Shown here piece after piece: positions 1-8,704 of a DNA stretch of 34,013 bases. Under the pieces are notes generated by a model. It was not told the DNA's origin. It made no database searches and saw only the letters and a list, made by a program, of their open reading frames with translations. Source of the DNA: DATEOR01 sp035698665 (GTDB lineage: Bacteria > Actinomycetota > Thermoleophilia > Gaiellales > Gaiellaceae); contig DASSBN010000089.1 in the NCBI GenBank assembly GCA_035698665.1, forward strand, positions 1 to 34,013, read 5' to 3'. Both the position numbers and the translations under genes were made by a program. How positions within the stretch are numbered: the first letter of the stretch is position 1; every line of letters begins with the position of its first letter.

Positions 1-2096
1 GCGGCTTCGTCCTCCGCGACCTCGGGCTCGTCCTTCTCCCCGACACGCAGATCTTCCGCAAGCGCCCTCCACGTGCCGACGCGCGCATCGGCCGCGCGCT
101 CCAGAGCTTCGCCGACCTGCGCACGGGCGACTTCGTCGTCCACGAGGACCACGGCGTCGGGAAGCTCCTCGGCTTCGAGACGAAGACCGTCGCGGGGGTC
201 ACGCGCGACTATCTCTTCCTCGCCTTCCGCGGTGACGACCGGCTGTACGTCCCGCACGAGCAGATCGGGAAGGTGTCGCGCTATGTCGGCGCCGACGGGC
301 ACGCGCCCTCGCTCTCGAAGCTCGGAGGAAAGGCCTGGGACAACATCAAGAGCCGCGCGCGGGCGGGCGCCCACGAGCTCGCCGGCGAGCTGATCGCCCT
401 CTACACACAGCGGCAGCGTGCCGAGGGCACAGCGTTCCCGACCGACAACGAGCTCGTCGAGCAGCTCGAGGCGAGCTTCCCTTTCGAGGAGACGCCCGAT
501 CAGCTGACCGCGATCGAAGCGGTGAAGGAGGATCTCGAGGCGCCGCGGCCGATGGACCGCCTCGTCTGCGGCGACGTCGGCTTCGGCAAGACGGAGGTCG
601 CGGTTCGCGCCGCGTTCGTCGCCACGGCGAGCGGGCGCCAGACGCTCCTCCTCTCTCCGACGACGATCCTCGCGCAGCAGCACTGGAACACCTTCCGCGA
701 GCGCTACCGGGACTTCCCGGTGAGCGTCGAGATGGTCTCGCGCTTCCGCAAGCCGGCCGACGTGAAGAAGGTGCTGGCTGCTTACCGCGACGGCAAGGTC
801 GACGTCCTTATCGGCACCCATCGCGTCCTCTCCCGCGACGTCGTCCCGAAAGACCTCGGGCTCGTGATCGTGGACGAGGAGCAGCGGTTCGGTGTCGCGC
901 AGAAGGAGCTTCTGCGCCAACTGCGGCTCGAGGTCGACGTGCTCTCGCTCTCGGCGACGCCGATCCCGCGCACGCTGCACATGTCGCTCGCCGGTCTTCG
1001 CGACATCAGCGTCATCGAGACCCCTCCGCAGGGCCGCCGCCCGATTCGTACCCACGTCGGCGAGTACGACGAGGAGCTGCTCGTGCTGGCGTTGACGCGC
1101 GAAGCCGAGAGGGAAGGCCAGTCCTTCTATCTCCACAACCGGGTCGACACGATCGAGGAGGCTGCCGATCACATTCGGCAGCTCGTTCCCGACCTCCGCG
1201 TGATTGTCGCCCACGGGCAGATGCCGGAGCGGGAGCTCGAGCAGCACATGCTCTCGTTCCTCGCGGGCGACGCGGACGTGCTCGTCTCGACGACGATCAT
1301 CGAGTCGGGACTCGACATCCCGCAGGCCAACACGCTCATCGTCGAGCGGGCGGACGCCCTCGGGCTCGCCCAGCTCTACCAGATCCGCGGACGCGTCGGC
1401 CGCAGCGACGTGACCGCCCACGCGTACCTCTTCTATCCGGACGGGCACGAGCTGACCGCCGAGGCGAGGGCGCGGCTCGCGACCCTCGCCGACCACACCG
1501 AGCTCGGCGCGGGCTTTGCCATCGCCATGCGCGACCTCGAGATCCGCGGGGCGGGCGACCTCCTCGGGGCCGAGCAGTCGGGACACGTGGCCGCGATCGG
1601 GTTCGAGCTCTACGTCGAGCTCCTCGCCGAGGCGGTCGCCGAGCTGACGGGGACCCGGCGCGCCGCCGGCCGTCCGGTGCGTGTCGAGGCGCAGGTGGAC
1701 GCCTACGTGCCGGCCGACTACATCCCGGGCGAGGCGCAGAAGATCGACCTGCACCGGAGGCTTGCCCTCGCCGAGTCAGAGGACGAGCTGCGGGAGCTCC
1801 GCGCCGCTGCGGAGGACCGCTTCGGCCCGGTGCCCGAGCCGGTGGAGCACCTGTTCGACATCCAGGAGGCGAAGCTGAAGCTCGCCCGCCTCGGCGCCGA
1901 CTACCTCGTCTTCCGCTCCGGCCGCGCCGTCGTCGGCCCGCTCGTGCTCGGCTCGGCAGAGCTTCGCGGGCTGCGCGCGCTCGTCGACACCGCGGTCTAT
2001 TCGAGCGCCCAGAGCGAGGTGACCCTGAGGGGGGATGGGTTCAAGTCAGCGCTCCGGCTGGTCGATGCTATCCTCGATTTGCGGTTGGCCGCCTAG
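1..2096 (+). CDS. mfd: Transcription-repair coupling factor Mfd, 3' part
   Basis: Mfd is a DNA translocase that removes RNA polymerase stalled at lesions and recruits UvrA. The gene runs off the left edge; the first whole codon is at base 3 and 697 residues remain of a protein that is usually 1100-1200 long. The visible part starts in the RNA-polymerase-interacting (CarD-like) domain (FVVHEDHGVGKLLGFE). It continues into the RecG-like helicase core: Walker A GDVGFGKT near base 570, the DEEQRFG box, SATPIPRTLHMSL, IIESGLDIPQANT and QIRGRVGRS. It ends with the TRCF C-terminal domain. The missing part is the UvrB-like N-terminus that binds UvrA. The gene heads a co-directional run and is followed 12 bases later by a foldase gene. 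Identification is secure from the motifs; nothing looks broken. Confidence 0.97.
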   Translation, partial: GFVLRDLGLVLLPDTQIFRKRPPRADARIGRALQSFADLRTGDFVVHEDHGVGKLLGFETKTVAGVTRDYLFLAFRGDDRLYVPHEQIGKVSRYVGADGHAPSLSKLGGKAWDNIKSRARAGAHELAGELIALYTQRQRAEGTAFPTDNELVEQLEASFPFEETPDQLTAIEAVKEDLEAPRPMDRLVCGDVGFGKTEVAVRAAFVATASGRQTLLLSPTTILAQQHWNTFRERYRDFPVSVEMVSRFRKPADVKKVLAAYRDGKVDVLIGTHRVLSRDVVPKDLGLVIVDEEQRFGVAQKELLRQLRLEVDVLSLSATPIPRTLHMSLAGLRDISVIETPPQGRRPIRTHVGEYDEELLVLALTREAEREGQSFYLHNRVDTIEEAADHIRQLVPDLRVIVAHGQMPERELEQHMLSFLAGDADVLVSTTIIESGLDIPQANTLIVERADALGLAQLYQIRGRVGRSDVTAHAYLFYPDGHELTAEARARLATLADHTELGAGFAIAMRDLEIRGAGDLLGAEQSGHVAAIGFELYVELLAEAVAELTGTRRAAGRPVRVEAQVDAYVPADYIPGEAQKIDLHRRLALAESEDELRELRAAAEDRFGPVPEPVEHLFDIQEAKLKLARLGADYLVFRSGRAVVGPLVLGSAELRGLRALVDTAVYSSAQSEVTLRGDGFKSALRLVDAILDLRLAA

Positions 2097-2108
2097 GCCT
2101 TTCCTCCG

Positions 2109-3146
2109 ATGTCCTCTCACATCCGTCGCAACATCACCCTGCTCCTGCTCGCGCTGATCGCGGTGCTCGCCGTCGCCGCCTGCGGTGGCGGAGGCTCCAG
2201 CTCGGGCGACGTCCCCGAGGGCGCGATCGCCGTCGTCGGCGACAAGACGGTCACGAAGGAAGAGTTCGATGCGCTCATCGAGCAGCAGAAGAAAACCGCA
2301 GAGTCGCAGAAGCAGGACTTCCCCGAGGTCGGAACGCCCGAGTACGAAGCACTGAAGGGGACCGTCGTGAAGGGCCTCGTCGAGCAGAAGGAATGGGAGC
2401 TCGAGGGCGAGGCGATGGGCCTGAAGGTGACCGACCAGGAGATCGAGACCGAGCTCGACAAGCTCAAGCAGCAGTTCTTCCAGGGCGACCAGCAGAAGTA
2501 CGAGGCCGAGCTCGCGAAGCAGGGCCTCACCGACGCGCAGGTGCGCGACGAGCTTCGCACGCGCGTCCTCACCAACAAGATCTACGCGGCGGTGACGAAG
2601 AACGTCACGGTCACGGACGCCGACATCAAGGCGTACTACGACAAGAACCCGAGCCAGTACCAGCAGCCGGCCTCGCGCGAGGTGCGCCACATCCTCGTGA
2701 AGGACGAGGCGAAGGCGCAGGAGCTCCACGACCAGATCCAGGCGGGCGCGGACTTCGCCAAGCTCGCGAAGAAGTACACGCAGGACGAGGCCTCGAAGGC
2801 CGACGGGGGCAAGTTCACCGCCTTCAAGGGACGCACCGTCGCGCCGTTCGACGACTTCGTCTTCTCGGCGAAGACGGGCGACCTTTCCAACCCGATCAAG
2901 ACCGAATTCGGCTGGCACATCATCGAGGTGCTCTCCGCCATCAAGCCGGCGACGACGACGCCGCTCGACCAGGTGAAGGACTCCATCAAGACGACCGTCC
3001 TGCAGACGAAGCAGAACGCGGCGATGAAGACCTGGATCGCGAACCTCCAGTCGAAGTACGCCGACGACATCTCGTACGCTCCGGGCTATGCCCCCGCGAG
3101 CACCGGAACCGGCACCGGCGGCGGAACGACCACGGCTACCGGCTAG
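2109..3146 (+). CDS. PpiC/SurA-type peptidyl-prolyl isomerase lipoprotein
   Basis: This is a predicted secreted, lipid-anchored parvulin foldase of the PrsA/SurA type, 345 residues. The N-terminus has an Arg-containing n-region, a hydrophobic stretch and a lipobox ending LAVAAC followed by Gly/Ser-rich spacer. A SurA-N-like segment (AIAVVGDKTVTKEEFD) and a long charged helical region follow. A rotamase domain lies at about 190-290, with REVRHILVK, ADFAKLAKKYTQD, DGGKF and TEFGWHIIEV in the usual order. The C-terminal tail is Gly/Thr-rich and low complexity. The ATG at 2109 directly precedes the signal sequence. In the family, such proteins help exported proteins fold outside the membrane. The place between mfd and mazG is common in high-GC Gram-positive genomes; the link appears positional rather than functional. 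Confidence 0.92.
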   Translation: MSSHIRRNITLLLLALIAVLAVAACGGGGSSSGDVPEGAIAVVGDKTVTKEEFDALIEQQKKTAESQKQDFPEVGTPEYEALKGTVVKGLVEQKEWELEGEAMGLKVTDQEIETELDKLKQQFFQGDQQKYEAELAKQGLTDAQVRDELRTRVLTNKIYAAVTKNVTVTDADIKAYYDKNPSQYQQPASREVRHILVKDEAKAQELHDQIQAGADFAKLAKKYTQDEASKADGGKFTAFKGRTVAPFDDFVFSAKTGDLSNPIKTEFGWHIIEVLSAIKPATTTPLDQVKDSIKTTVLQTKQNAAMKTWIANLQSKYADDISYAPGYAPASTGTGTGGGTTTATG

Positions 3147-3147
3147 C

Positions 3148-3902
3148 GTGCCGGACCGCGGCGAGCTCGCGGCCGCCCTCACGGATCTTCAGGAGCTGGC
3201 CGAGCGCCTGCGCCGCGACTGTCCGTGGGACCGCGCCCAGACCGCGGAGACGATCGTCCCGCACACCGTCGAGGAGGCCTACGAGGTGGCCGACGCGGCC
3301 ATGGCCGCCGACGACGCCAAGCTCGTGGACGAGCTCGGCGACCTCCTCTTCCAGACATTCTTCCTCGCCCTCCTCCTCGAGGAGCGTGGCGCGGGCGACC
3401 TCGCCGCCGTGGCGCGCGCGATCCACGAGAAGCTCGTCCGCCGCCATCCGCACGTGTTCGGCGACGGCACGGCCGACACGCCCGGCGCCGTCAAGCAGCG
3501 CTGGGAAGAGCTGAAGACCGAGCAGGAGGGGCGCGAGGGGATCTTCCACCACGTGCCGGAGACGCTTCCGTCGCTCCTCTACGCGCAGAAGGTGCAACGG
3601 CGCGCGGCGACGGTCGGCTTCGAGTACCCAGACCTCGCGGGAGCGTCGGGCGACCTCGACGACGAAGTGGAGGAGCTCCGCGCGGAGCCGAGCGGGAGCG
3701 AGTTGGGCGATGTCCTCTTCGCCGCGGTCAACGTCGCGCGCCATCTGGGCGTCGACCCCGAGCTCGAGCTCCGTCAGGCGAGCCGCCGATTCGTCGAACG
3801 GGTCGAGCGCGCCGCCGAGCTCGCGGCGGCCGACGGCAAGGGTTTCGCGGACCTCGGCCTCGAGGAGCAAGACCGCTACTACGACCTCGCCAAGGCCGGC
3901 TC

Positions 3903-3906
<4 letters not shown>
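3148..3906 (+). CDS. mazG: Nucleoside triphosphate pyrophosphohydrolase MazG
   Basis: MazG hydrolyses NTPs and dNTPs to the monophosphate and pyrophosphate, cleaning the nucleotide pool. The 252 residues match the two-domain bacterial form (E. coli is about 263). The N-terminal domain has the hallmark CPWDRAQT, then EEAYEVADA and DELGDLL, which supply the metal-binding acidic residues of the all-alpha NTP pyrophosphatase fold. A second, weaker copy follows (DDEVEELRAE, then SELGDVLFAAVNVAR). I chose the GTG at 3148, one base after the foldase stop. An in-frame ATG at 3088 would overlap the foldase by about 60 bases and add an Ala/Pro-rich tail unlike family N-termini. The last four bases (GTGA) are shared with the start of eno, so the two are probably translationally coupled. 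Confidence 0.93.
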
Positions 3907-5174
<1,268 letters not shown>

Positions 5175-5197
5175 ACGGGAACCTCCCCCGCAGGCGC

Positions 5198-5203
5198 TAA
5201 CGT
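5198..5203 (+). promoter_or_regulatory. Candidate -10 element of pyk (TAACGT), leaderless layout
   Basis: TAACGT ends seven bases before the GTG at 5211, so transcription would begin at or next to the start codon. No clear -35 is visible (TGAACG at 5172 is 20 bases away). If real, it rules out the alternative GTG at 5202, which lies inside the hexamer. The same arrangement recurs at seven other genes in the window. Confidence 0.45.
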
Positions 5204-5210
5204 GAAGGGC

Positions 5211-6629
5211 GTGACGCTCGGACAGCGCCGCACGAAGATCGTCTGCACGATCGGCCCAGCCTCCTCGTCCCGGGAGATGCTCGACAAGTTCGTCGAGGCC
5301 GGGATGGACGCGGCGCGGCTCAACTTCTCGCACGGCTCGCACGAAGAGCACGCCGAGCGTGCGCGGGAGGTCCGTGAGGCGCAGGAGCGCGCGGGCCGGC
5401 CGCTTGCCCTGATCGCCGATCTCCAGGGGCCCAAGCTGCGGATCGGCGACCTGCCCGGGACCGTCACGCTCGCGAGCGGCGACGAGGTCGTCCTCTCCGG
5501 GGACGGAAGCGGGGAGCCCGGCGACCTGCCGGTCAGCCCGCCGGTTCTCGCCGAGGTTCTCGGGCCGGGCCAGGACGTCCTCATCGACGACGGGCTCGTC
5601 CATCTCCAGGTCGAGGAGGTCACCGCCGGGCGGGCGCGCTGCAAGGTCGCGGTCGGAGGACGGGTGGATTCCCACAAGGGTGTCAACGTCCCCGGCGCGA
5701 CGATCCCGATCCCGTCGCTCACGGAGAAGGACCTCTCCGACCTCGAGTTCGCGCTCACGATCGGTGTCGACTACGTCGCGCTTTCCTTCGTGCGCTCGGC
5801 CGGAGACATCCGCGCCCTGCGCGAGCTCCTGCACAGCGCGGGATCGACCGCCCTCGTGATCGCCAAGATCGAGAAGGCCGAGGCGATCGAGGAGCTCGAG
5901 GCGATCATCGGCGCTTCCGACGCCGTCATGGTCGCGCGCGGCGATCTCGGCGTCGAGATCGGCCCTGCCGCGGTGCCGCTCATCCAGAAGCGGATCATCC
6001 AGCGCTCGCTCGAGCACGGAAAGCCGGCGATCACGGCCACGCAGATGCTCGAGTCCATGATCCACCACGCCGACCCGACGCGCGCCGAGGCGAGCGACGT
6101 CGCCAACGCCGTCCTCGACGGCACGTCGGCGCTCATGCTCTCCGGCGAGACCGCCGTCGGCGAATTTCCGCTCGAGAGCGTCGTCTACATGGACAGGATC
6201 GCCTGCGCCGTGGAGCCGAGCCTGCAGCCTCGCCACGAGCTCGCGCGGGCGGGGGACGAGCCCTTCCCGACCGTGGGCGAGGCGATGTCCAACGCCGCCT
6301 GCGACATCGCCGAGGTGCTCGGTGCGACCTCGATCCTCGTCCCGACCTACAGCGGGAGGACCGCCTCGGCTGTCGCGCGCCACCGGCCGCAGCGGCCGAT
6401 CATCGCCGCCACGCACAAGCGGTATGCCCTGCAGCAGCTCGCGCTGGAGTGGGGAGTCGTCCCGGCGGAGATCGAGGAATGCGCCAATGTCGAGCACCTT
6501 TGGAGCCGCACGCTCGACGCGGCGCGCTCGACCGGGCTCGTCGCGCCGGGCGACCGAGTCGTCATCACCGCCGGCACCGCCGTGAACGTGCCGGGAACCA
6601 CGAACGTCATCAAGGTGGAGACGGCCTAG
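5211..6629 (+). CDS. pyk: Pyruvate kinase
   Basis: Pyruvate kinase converts phosphoenolpyruvate and ADP to pyruvate and ATP, the step after enolase. The 472 residues match the usual length of about 470. Visible motifs in order are RRTKIVCTIGPAS, ARLNFSHGSHEEH, IADLQGPKLRIGD, the B-domain, ALSFVRSAGDI, IAKIEKAEA (catalytic Lys219), ARGDLGVEIG and DGTSALMLSGETA. The C-terminal allosteric domain follows, with PTYSGRTASAVARHRP. Two GTG starts compete, at 5202 and 5211. I prefer 5211 because the first lies within a -10-like TAACGT and adds only three residues upstream of the conserved core. The gap to eno is 36 bases, so pyk may be both read through from eno and transcribed from its own promoter. 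Confidence 0.96.
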   Translation: MTLGQRRTKIVCTIGPASSSREMLDKFVEAGMDAARLNFSHGSHEEHAERAREVREAQERAGRPLALIADLQGPKLRIGDLPGTVTLASGDEVVLSGDGSGEPGDLPVSPPVLAEVLGPGQDVLIDDGLVHLQVEEVTAGRARCKVAVGGRVDSHKGVNVPGATIPIPSLTEKDLSDLEFALTIGVDYVALSFVRSAGDIRALRELLHSAGSTALVIAKIEKAEAIEELEAIIGASDAVMVARGDLGVEIGPAAVPLIQKRIIQRSLEHGKPAITATQMLESMIHHADPTRAEASDVANAVLDGTSALMLSGETAVGEFPLESVVYMDRIACAVEPSLQPRHELARAGDEPFPTVGEAMSNAACDIAEVLGATSILVPTYSGRTASAVARHRPQRPIIAATHKRYALQQLALEWGVVPAEIEECANVEHLWSRTLDAARSTGLVAPGDRVVITAGTAVNVPGTTNVIKVETA

Positions 6630-6673
6630 GCCCGAGCAGGAAGGCGCCCGGACCAGTCGAATTTCGGCTGTCC

Positions 6674-6985
6674 ATGGCTCGCCGCAGGCCCTCGCGCTCG
6701 AAGCTCGCCATTCGCTGGCTCGGCGCGGCGATTCTCGTCGCTATCGCCCTCTCGTACATCCATCCGCTCACCTCCTACCGGCACGCGCAGAAGGAGGTCG
6801 CCGAGCGGCAGGCGTCGATCGCCGCGCTCGAACGAGGCAACCAGGATCTGACCAAGAAGCTCATGGACGCGGGCAAGGACGAGTTCGTCATCCGCGAAGC
6901 GAGGCGTCTCGGGCTCGTCCGCGAGGGCGAGCATCTCTTCATCGTGAAGGGCGTCGAGAGCCCGGAAGAGAGGCCGGTACCATGA
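6674..6985 (+). CDS. FtsB/DivIC-type septum formation initiator
   Basis: This small bitopic cell-division protein belongs to the FtsB/DivIC family, which bridges FtsQ and FtsL in the divisome. The 103 residues begin with a basic cytoplasmic tail (MARRRPSRSK). One membrane segment follows at about 13-32 (IRWLGAAILVAIALSYI), then a coiled coil at about 36-68 (AQKEVAERQASIAALERGN). The family's C-terminal motif comes next, around ARRLGLVREGEHLFIV. I chose the ATG at 6674; in-frame upstream starts lie inside pyk. The position after eno (here after eno-pyk) and before a DUF501 gene is the classic actinobacterial arrangement and supports the assignment. The gene ends four bases before the next start. 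Confidence 0.9.
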   Translation: MARRRPSRSKLAIRWLGAAILVAIALSYIHPLTSYRHAQKEVAERQASIAALERGNQDLTKKLMDAGKDEFVIREARRLGLVREGEHLFIVKGVESPEERPVP

Positions 6986-6989
6986 TCTG

Positions 6990-7457
6990 GTGGACGACGC
7001 GCGAGTCGTCTCTTGGCAGCTCGGGAGACCTGCCCGTCCGTTCCGGAGGGTTGCGGCGCGCTGTGCGTACGGCTTTCCGGCGGTTACGGAACAGGCGCCG
7101 TTCGGAGCTGACGGAGAGCCCTTCCCGACAACCTTCTATCTGACCTGCCCCTGGCTCGTGGCCGGGATCGCCCGCGTGGAGGCGGCAGGCGGGGTCGAAC
7201 GCTACTCGCGCGCGGCGCAGGAGGACCCAGCGCTCGGGCAGAGCCTCGAGCGTGCCGACGCCGAGCAGCGCAGGCTGCGCCCCGAGCTCCCCGTGGGAAT
7301 CGCCGGCACGCGGAGTCGCGAGAACCTCAAGTGCCTCCACGCCCACGCGGCCTTCGCGCTCGCCCGCCCCGGCTACGAGCTCGGCGAGCGAATCATCGGC
7401 GAGGTGGAGGAGCGGTGGTGCCCCGACCGGCGTTGTGAGCGCGCCGTCGAAGGGTAA
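6990..7457 (+). CDS. DUF501 family protein
   Basis: This 155-residue protein matches DUF501, a family of unknown function found next to ftsB/divIC and eno in Actinomycetota. Family-like segments are QLGRPARPFRRVAARCAYGFP near the N-terminus, PFPTTFYLTCPWLVAGIAR in the middle and NLKCLHAHAAFALA near residue 110. The C-terminus ends CPDRRC. Cys and His in the conserved segments could bind metal or a cofactor; that is speculation. No signal peptide or membrane segment is seen. The GTG at 6990 is used, four bases after the ftsB stop, so the two are probably co-translated. In many relatives a ppx/gppA phosphatase follows; none is seen here. No function should be assigned. Confidence 0.85.
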   Translation: MDDARVVSWQLGRPARPFRRVAARCAYGFPAVTEQAPFGADGEPFPTTFYLTCPWLVAGIARVEAAGGVERYSRAAQEDPALGQSLERADAEQRRLRPELPVGIAGTRSRENLKCLHAHAAFALARPGYELGERIIGEVEERWCPDRRCERAVEG

Positions 7458-7460
7458 CGT
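7433..7460 (+). promoter_or_regulatory. Candidate promoter TTGTGA-16-TAACGT, leaderless
   Basis: A TTGTGA (7433-7438; 4 of 6 matches to TTGACA) lies 16 bases before TAACGT (7455-7460). TAACGT in turn ends six bases before the ATG at 7467. The -10 overlaps the TAA stop of the DUF501 gene. The layout predicts a leaderless mRNA for the next gene. Confidence 0.45.
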
Positions 7461-7466
7461 CCGCGC

Positions 7467-7784
7467 ATGTCCAGCCTCGTGCTCGCCCGGCACCAGTGGG
7501 CGGAAGGGAAACGCATGCTCGACGCCGCGGGCGACGACACCGCGCGCTCGCGCCATCTGCTCGTCCTCGTCGAGGCGGTGGAGGACGAGCTCGCCAGGAG
7601 GGTGGGCCAGACGTTCACGCTGACCGAGCTCGCGCAGGCCTACGACGGCTCGGAGGACTGGGCGCGCGACGTGATCCTCGCCTCCATGCCCGCACGCTCG
7701 AGGGCGGGCATCAAAGACACCGCGCTCGTGCTGGACGCCGCGTTCGCGCTCTACGCACAGGGCGCGAGCGATTACCGTCCCTGA
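7467..7784 (+). CDS. Conserved-looking hypothetical protein, 105 aa
   Basis: I do not recognise this protein. It is 105 residues, soluble, mostly helical and acidic in the middle (VLVEAVEDELARRVGQTFT). The central part (TLTELAQAYDGSEDWARDVI) resembles a small helical domain, and the C-terminus reads DTALVLDAAFALYAQGASDYRP. No signal peptide, membrane segment, Cys cluster or catalytic motif is visible. The ATG at 7467 follows a -10-like TAACGT by six bases. The gene ends one base before the next GTG (TGA-c-GTG), so it and the following membrane protein are probably expressed together. GC-rich third positions support genuine coding. Confidence 0.75.
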   Translation: MSSLVLARHQWAEGKRMLDAAGDDTARSRHLLVLVEAVEDELARRVGQTFTLTELAQAYDGSEDWARDVILASMPARSRAGIKDTALVLDAAFALYAQGASDYRP

Positions 7785-7785
7785 C

Positions 7786-8049
7786 GTGTCCGACCTCGAC
7801 CCCAACGAGCGCGCGCGCGAGCGCGAGCGGGAGCGGGCGCGGGCGCGCCGCTCGCGCAGCCGCGGCCGGGCGCTCGTCTGGCTGCTGAGACTGGTCGTCG
7901 CAGCCGTCGTCTTCTTCGCCGGCCTCGCCGTCGGGCGGGCCCTCGAGAGCGGCGGTGAGAGCGCGGACACCAACACCGTCGTCAGGACGCTCGAGGTCAC
8001 GACCCTCACGCCGCAGGAAACCGTGACTGTCACGGTTTCGAGCCCTTGA
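7786..8049 (+). CDS. Small single-pass membrane protein with Arg/Glu-rich N-terminus
   Basis: This is an unrecognised 87-residue protein. The N-terminal third is an Arg/Glu/Ala tract (ERARERERERARARR), encoded by a low-complexity purine-rich stretch at about 7807-7862. One membrane segment follows at about 35-55 (VWLLRLVVAAVVFFAGLAVG). A short Thr/Val-rich tail (TLTPQETVTVTVSSP) is probably outside the cell by the positive-inside rule. Such layouts occur in many small actinobacterial membrane proteins, and no function can be inferred. The GTG at 7786 comes one base after the preceding stop. The gene ends in the promoter region of the next unit: its stop codon overlaps the TTGACA at 8046. Confidence 0.7.
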   Translation: MSDLDPNERARERERERARARRSRSRGRALVWLLRLVVAAVVFFAGLAVGRALESGGESADTNTVVRTLEVTTLTPQETVTVTVSSP

Positions 8050-8080
8050 CATCGGGCGGAAGAAGAGGCTTGGTATAGAT
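8046..8080 (+). promoter_or_regulatory. Promoter with consensus -35, extended -10 and 22-base spacer
   Basis: A perfect TTGACA (8046-8051) is followed after 22 bases by TATAGA (8074-8079), which is preceded by TGG as in an extended -10. The spacing is well above the usual 17. Transcription would start near 8086 and leave a leader of about 10 bases before the ATG at 8096. MerR-type promoters are known for over-long spacers that need a regulator to realign them, and the downstream gene encodes a BldC/MerR-like helix-turn-helix. The -10 is flanked by an inverted repeat listed separately. Confidence 0.6.
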
Positions 8081-8091
8081 TGCCCAAGCCT
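8066..8091 (+). promoter_or_regulatory. Operator-like 8-bp inverted repeat around the -10
   Basis: AGGCTTGG (8066-8073) and its exact reverse complement CCAAGCCT (8084-8091) are separated by 10 bases that contain the -10 TATAGA. The arms would block or remodel the promoter if bound by a dimer. Transcription should start inside the right arm, so the repeat cannot form a full RNA hairpin, which favours a protein-binding site. The best candidate binder is the helix-turn-helix protein encoded just downstream. Confidence 0.6.
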
Positions 8092-8095
8092 TTAC

Positions 8096-8704
8096 ATGGC
8101 CACTGAACGTAGAACCAGCCGGGGTGGGGGGAATCCTGGTGGTGGGGGCGCTGAATGGCTGACGCTAGGCCAGGCTGCCACCTATCTCGGCGTCGCCCAG
8201 AGCACGGTCCGTAAATGGTCGGACGGCGGGCGCCTGTCCGCCTTCTACACACCAGGAGGGCACCGCCGCTTTCGCCGCGCAGACCTGGACACGTTTCTCG
8301 CGGGATCGAGCGGCGGGGCGACCGGAACCGGCGAGAAACCGCTCGTCCTGATCGTCGACGACGACGAGCAGCTGCGCGAGTTCGTGCGCGTCAACCTCGA
8401 GATGGACGGCTATGTCGTCCGCGAGGCCGGCAGCGCCGATGAGGGCCTCGCCGCGCTCGAGGCAGAGCCGCCCGACCTCGTGCTGCTCGACGTGATGATG
8501 CCCCAGGTGGACGGTTTCGAGATGCTGCGGAGGATGCAGGACCGCCATGGGGTCGGCTCGGTTCCCGTGATCATGTTCAGCGGCAAGGTGGACGAGGAGA
8601 CCGCGAGCCGGGCGGCGCGGGAGGGCGCGCAGGCCTTCATCGGCAAGCCGTTCGACCCGCAGGCGCTGATCGAGTCCACCAGGCAGCTCCTGAGCCGACG
8701 ATAG
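8096..8704 (+). CDS. BldC-like helix-turn-helix fused to a response-regulator receiver
   Basis: This 202-residue regulator has an unusual domain order. A Gly-rich leader (1-20) is followed by a BldC/MerR/excisionase-type helix-turn-helix with wing at about 21-68 (LTLGQAATYLGVAQSTVRKW, then TPGGHRRFRRADLDTFL). A short Gly/Thr linker and a receiver domain at about 82-200 follow. The receiver is complete: Asp88-Asp90, phosphoacceptor Asp132 in LVLLDVMMP, Ser162 and Lys184 in IGKPFDP. It should be phosphorylated by a histidine kinase, none of which is in the window. Most DNA-binding response regulators have the receiver first; here it is last. The ATG at 8096 is about 10 bases after the predicted transcription start, with no Shine-Dalgarno sequence. 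The last four bases, ATAG, overlap the PAP2 gene. Confidence 0.92.
   Translation: MATERRTSRGGGNPGGGGAEWLTLGQAATYLGVAQSTVRKWSDGGRLSAFYTPGGHRRFRRADLDTFLAGSSGGATGTGEKPLVLIVDDDEQLREFVRVNLEMDGYVVREAGSADEGLAALEAEPPDLVLLDVMMPQVDGFEMLRRMQDRHGVGSVPVIMFSGKVDEETASRAAREGAQAFIGKPFDPQALIESTRQLLSRR

Noticed and set aside
2069..2074. TGC-TATCCT as a promoter for the foldase lipoprotein gene
   Set aside because: Extended -10-like, but lies inside mfd coding sequence 34 bases before the ATG and has no -35; too weak to list.
7807..7862. Simple repeat of gagcgc/gcgcgag units
   Set aside because: It encodes the Arg/Glu-rich N-terminus of the small membrane protein and has no regular repeat unit or flanking structure.
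8046..8074. A standard 17-base-spacer promoter using TTGACA at 8046
   Set aside because: The hexamer 17 bases on is CTTGGT, a poor -10; only TATAGA at spacing 22 is convincing.
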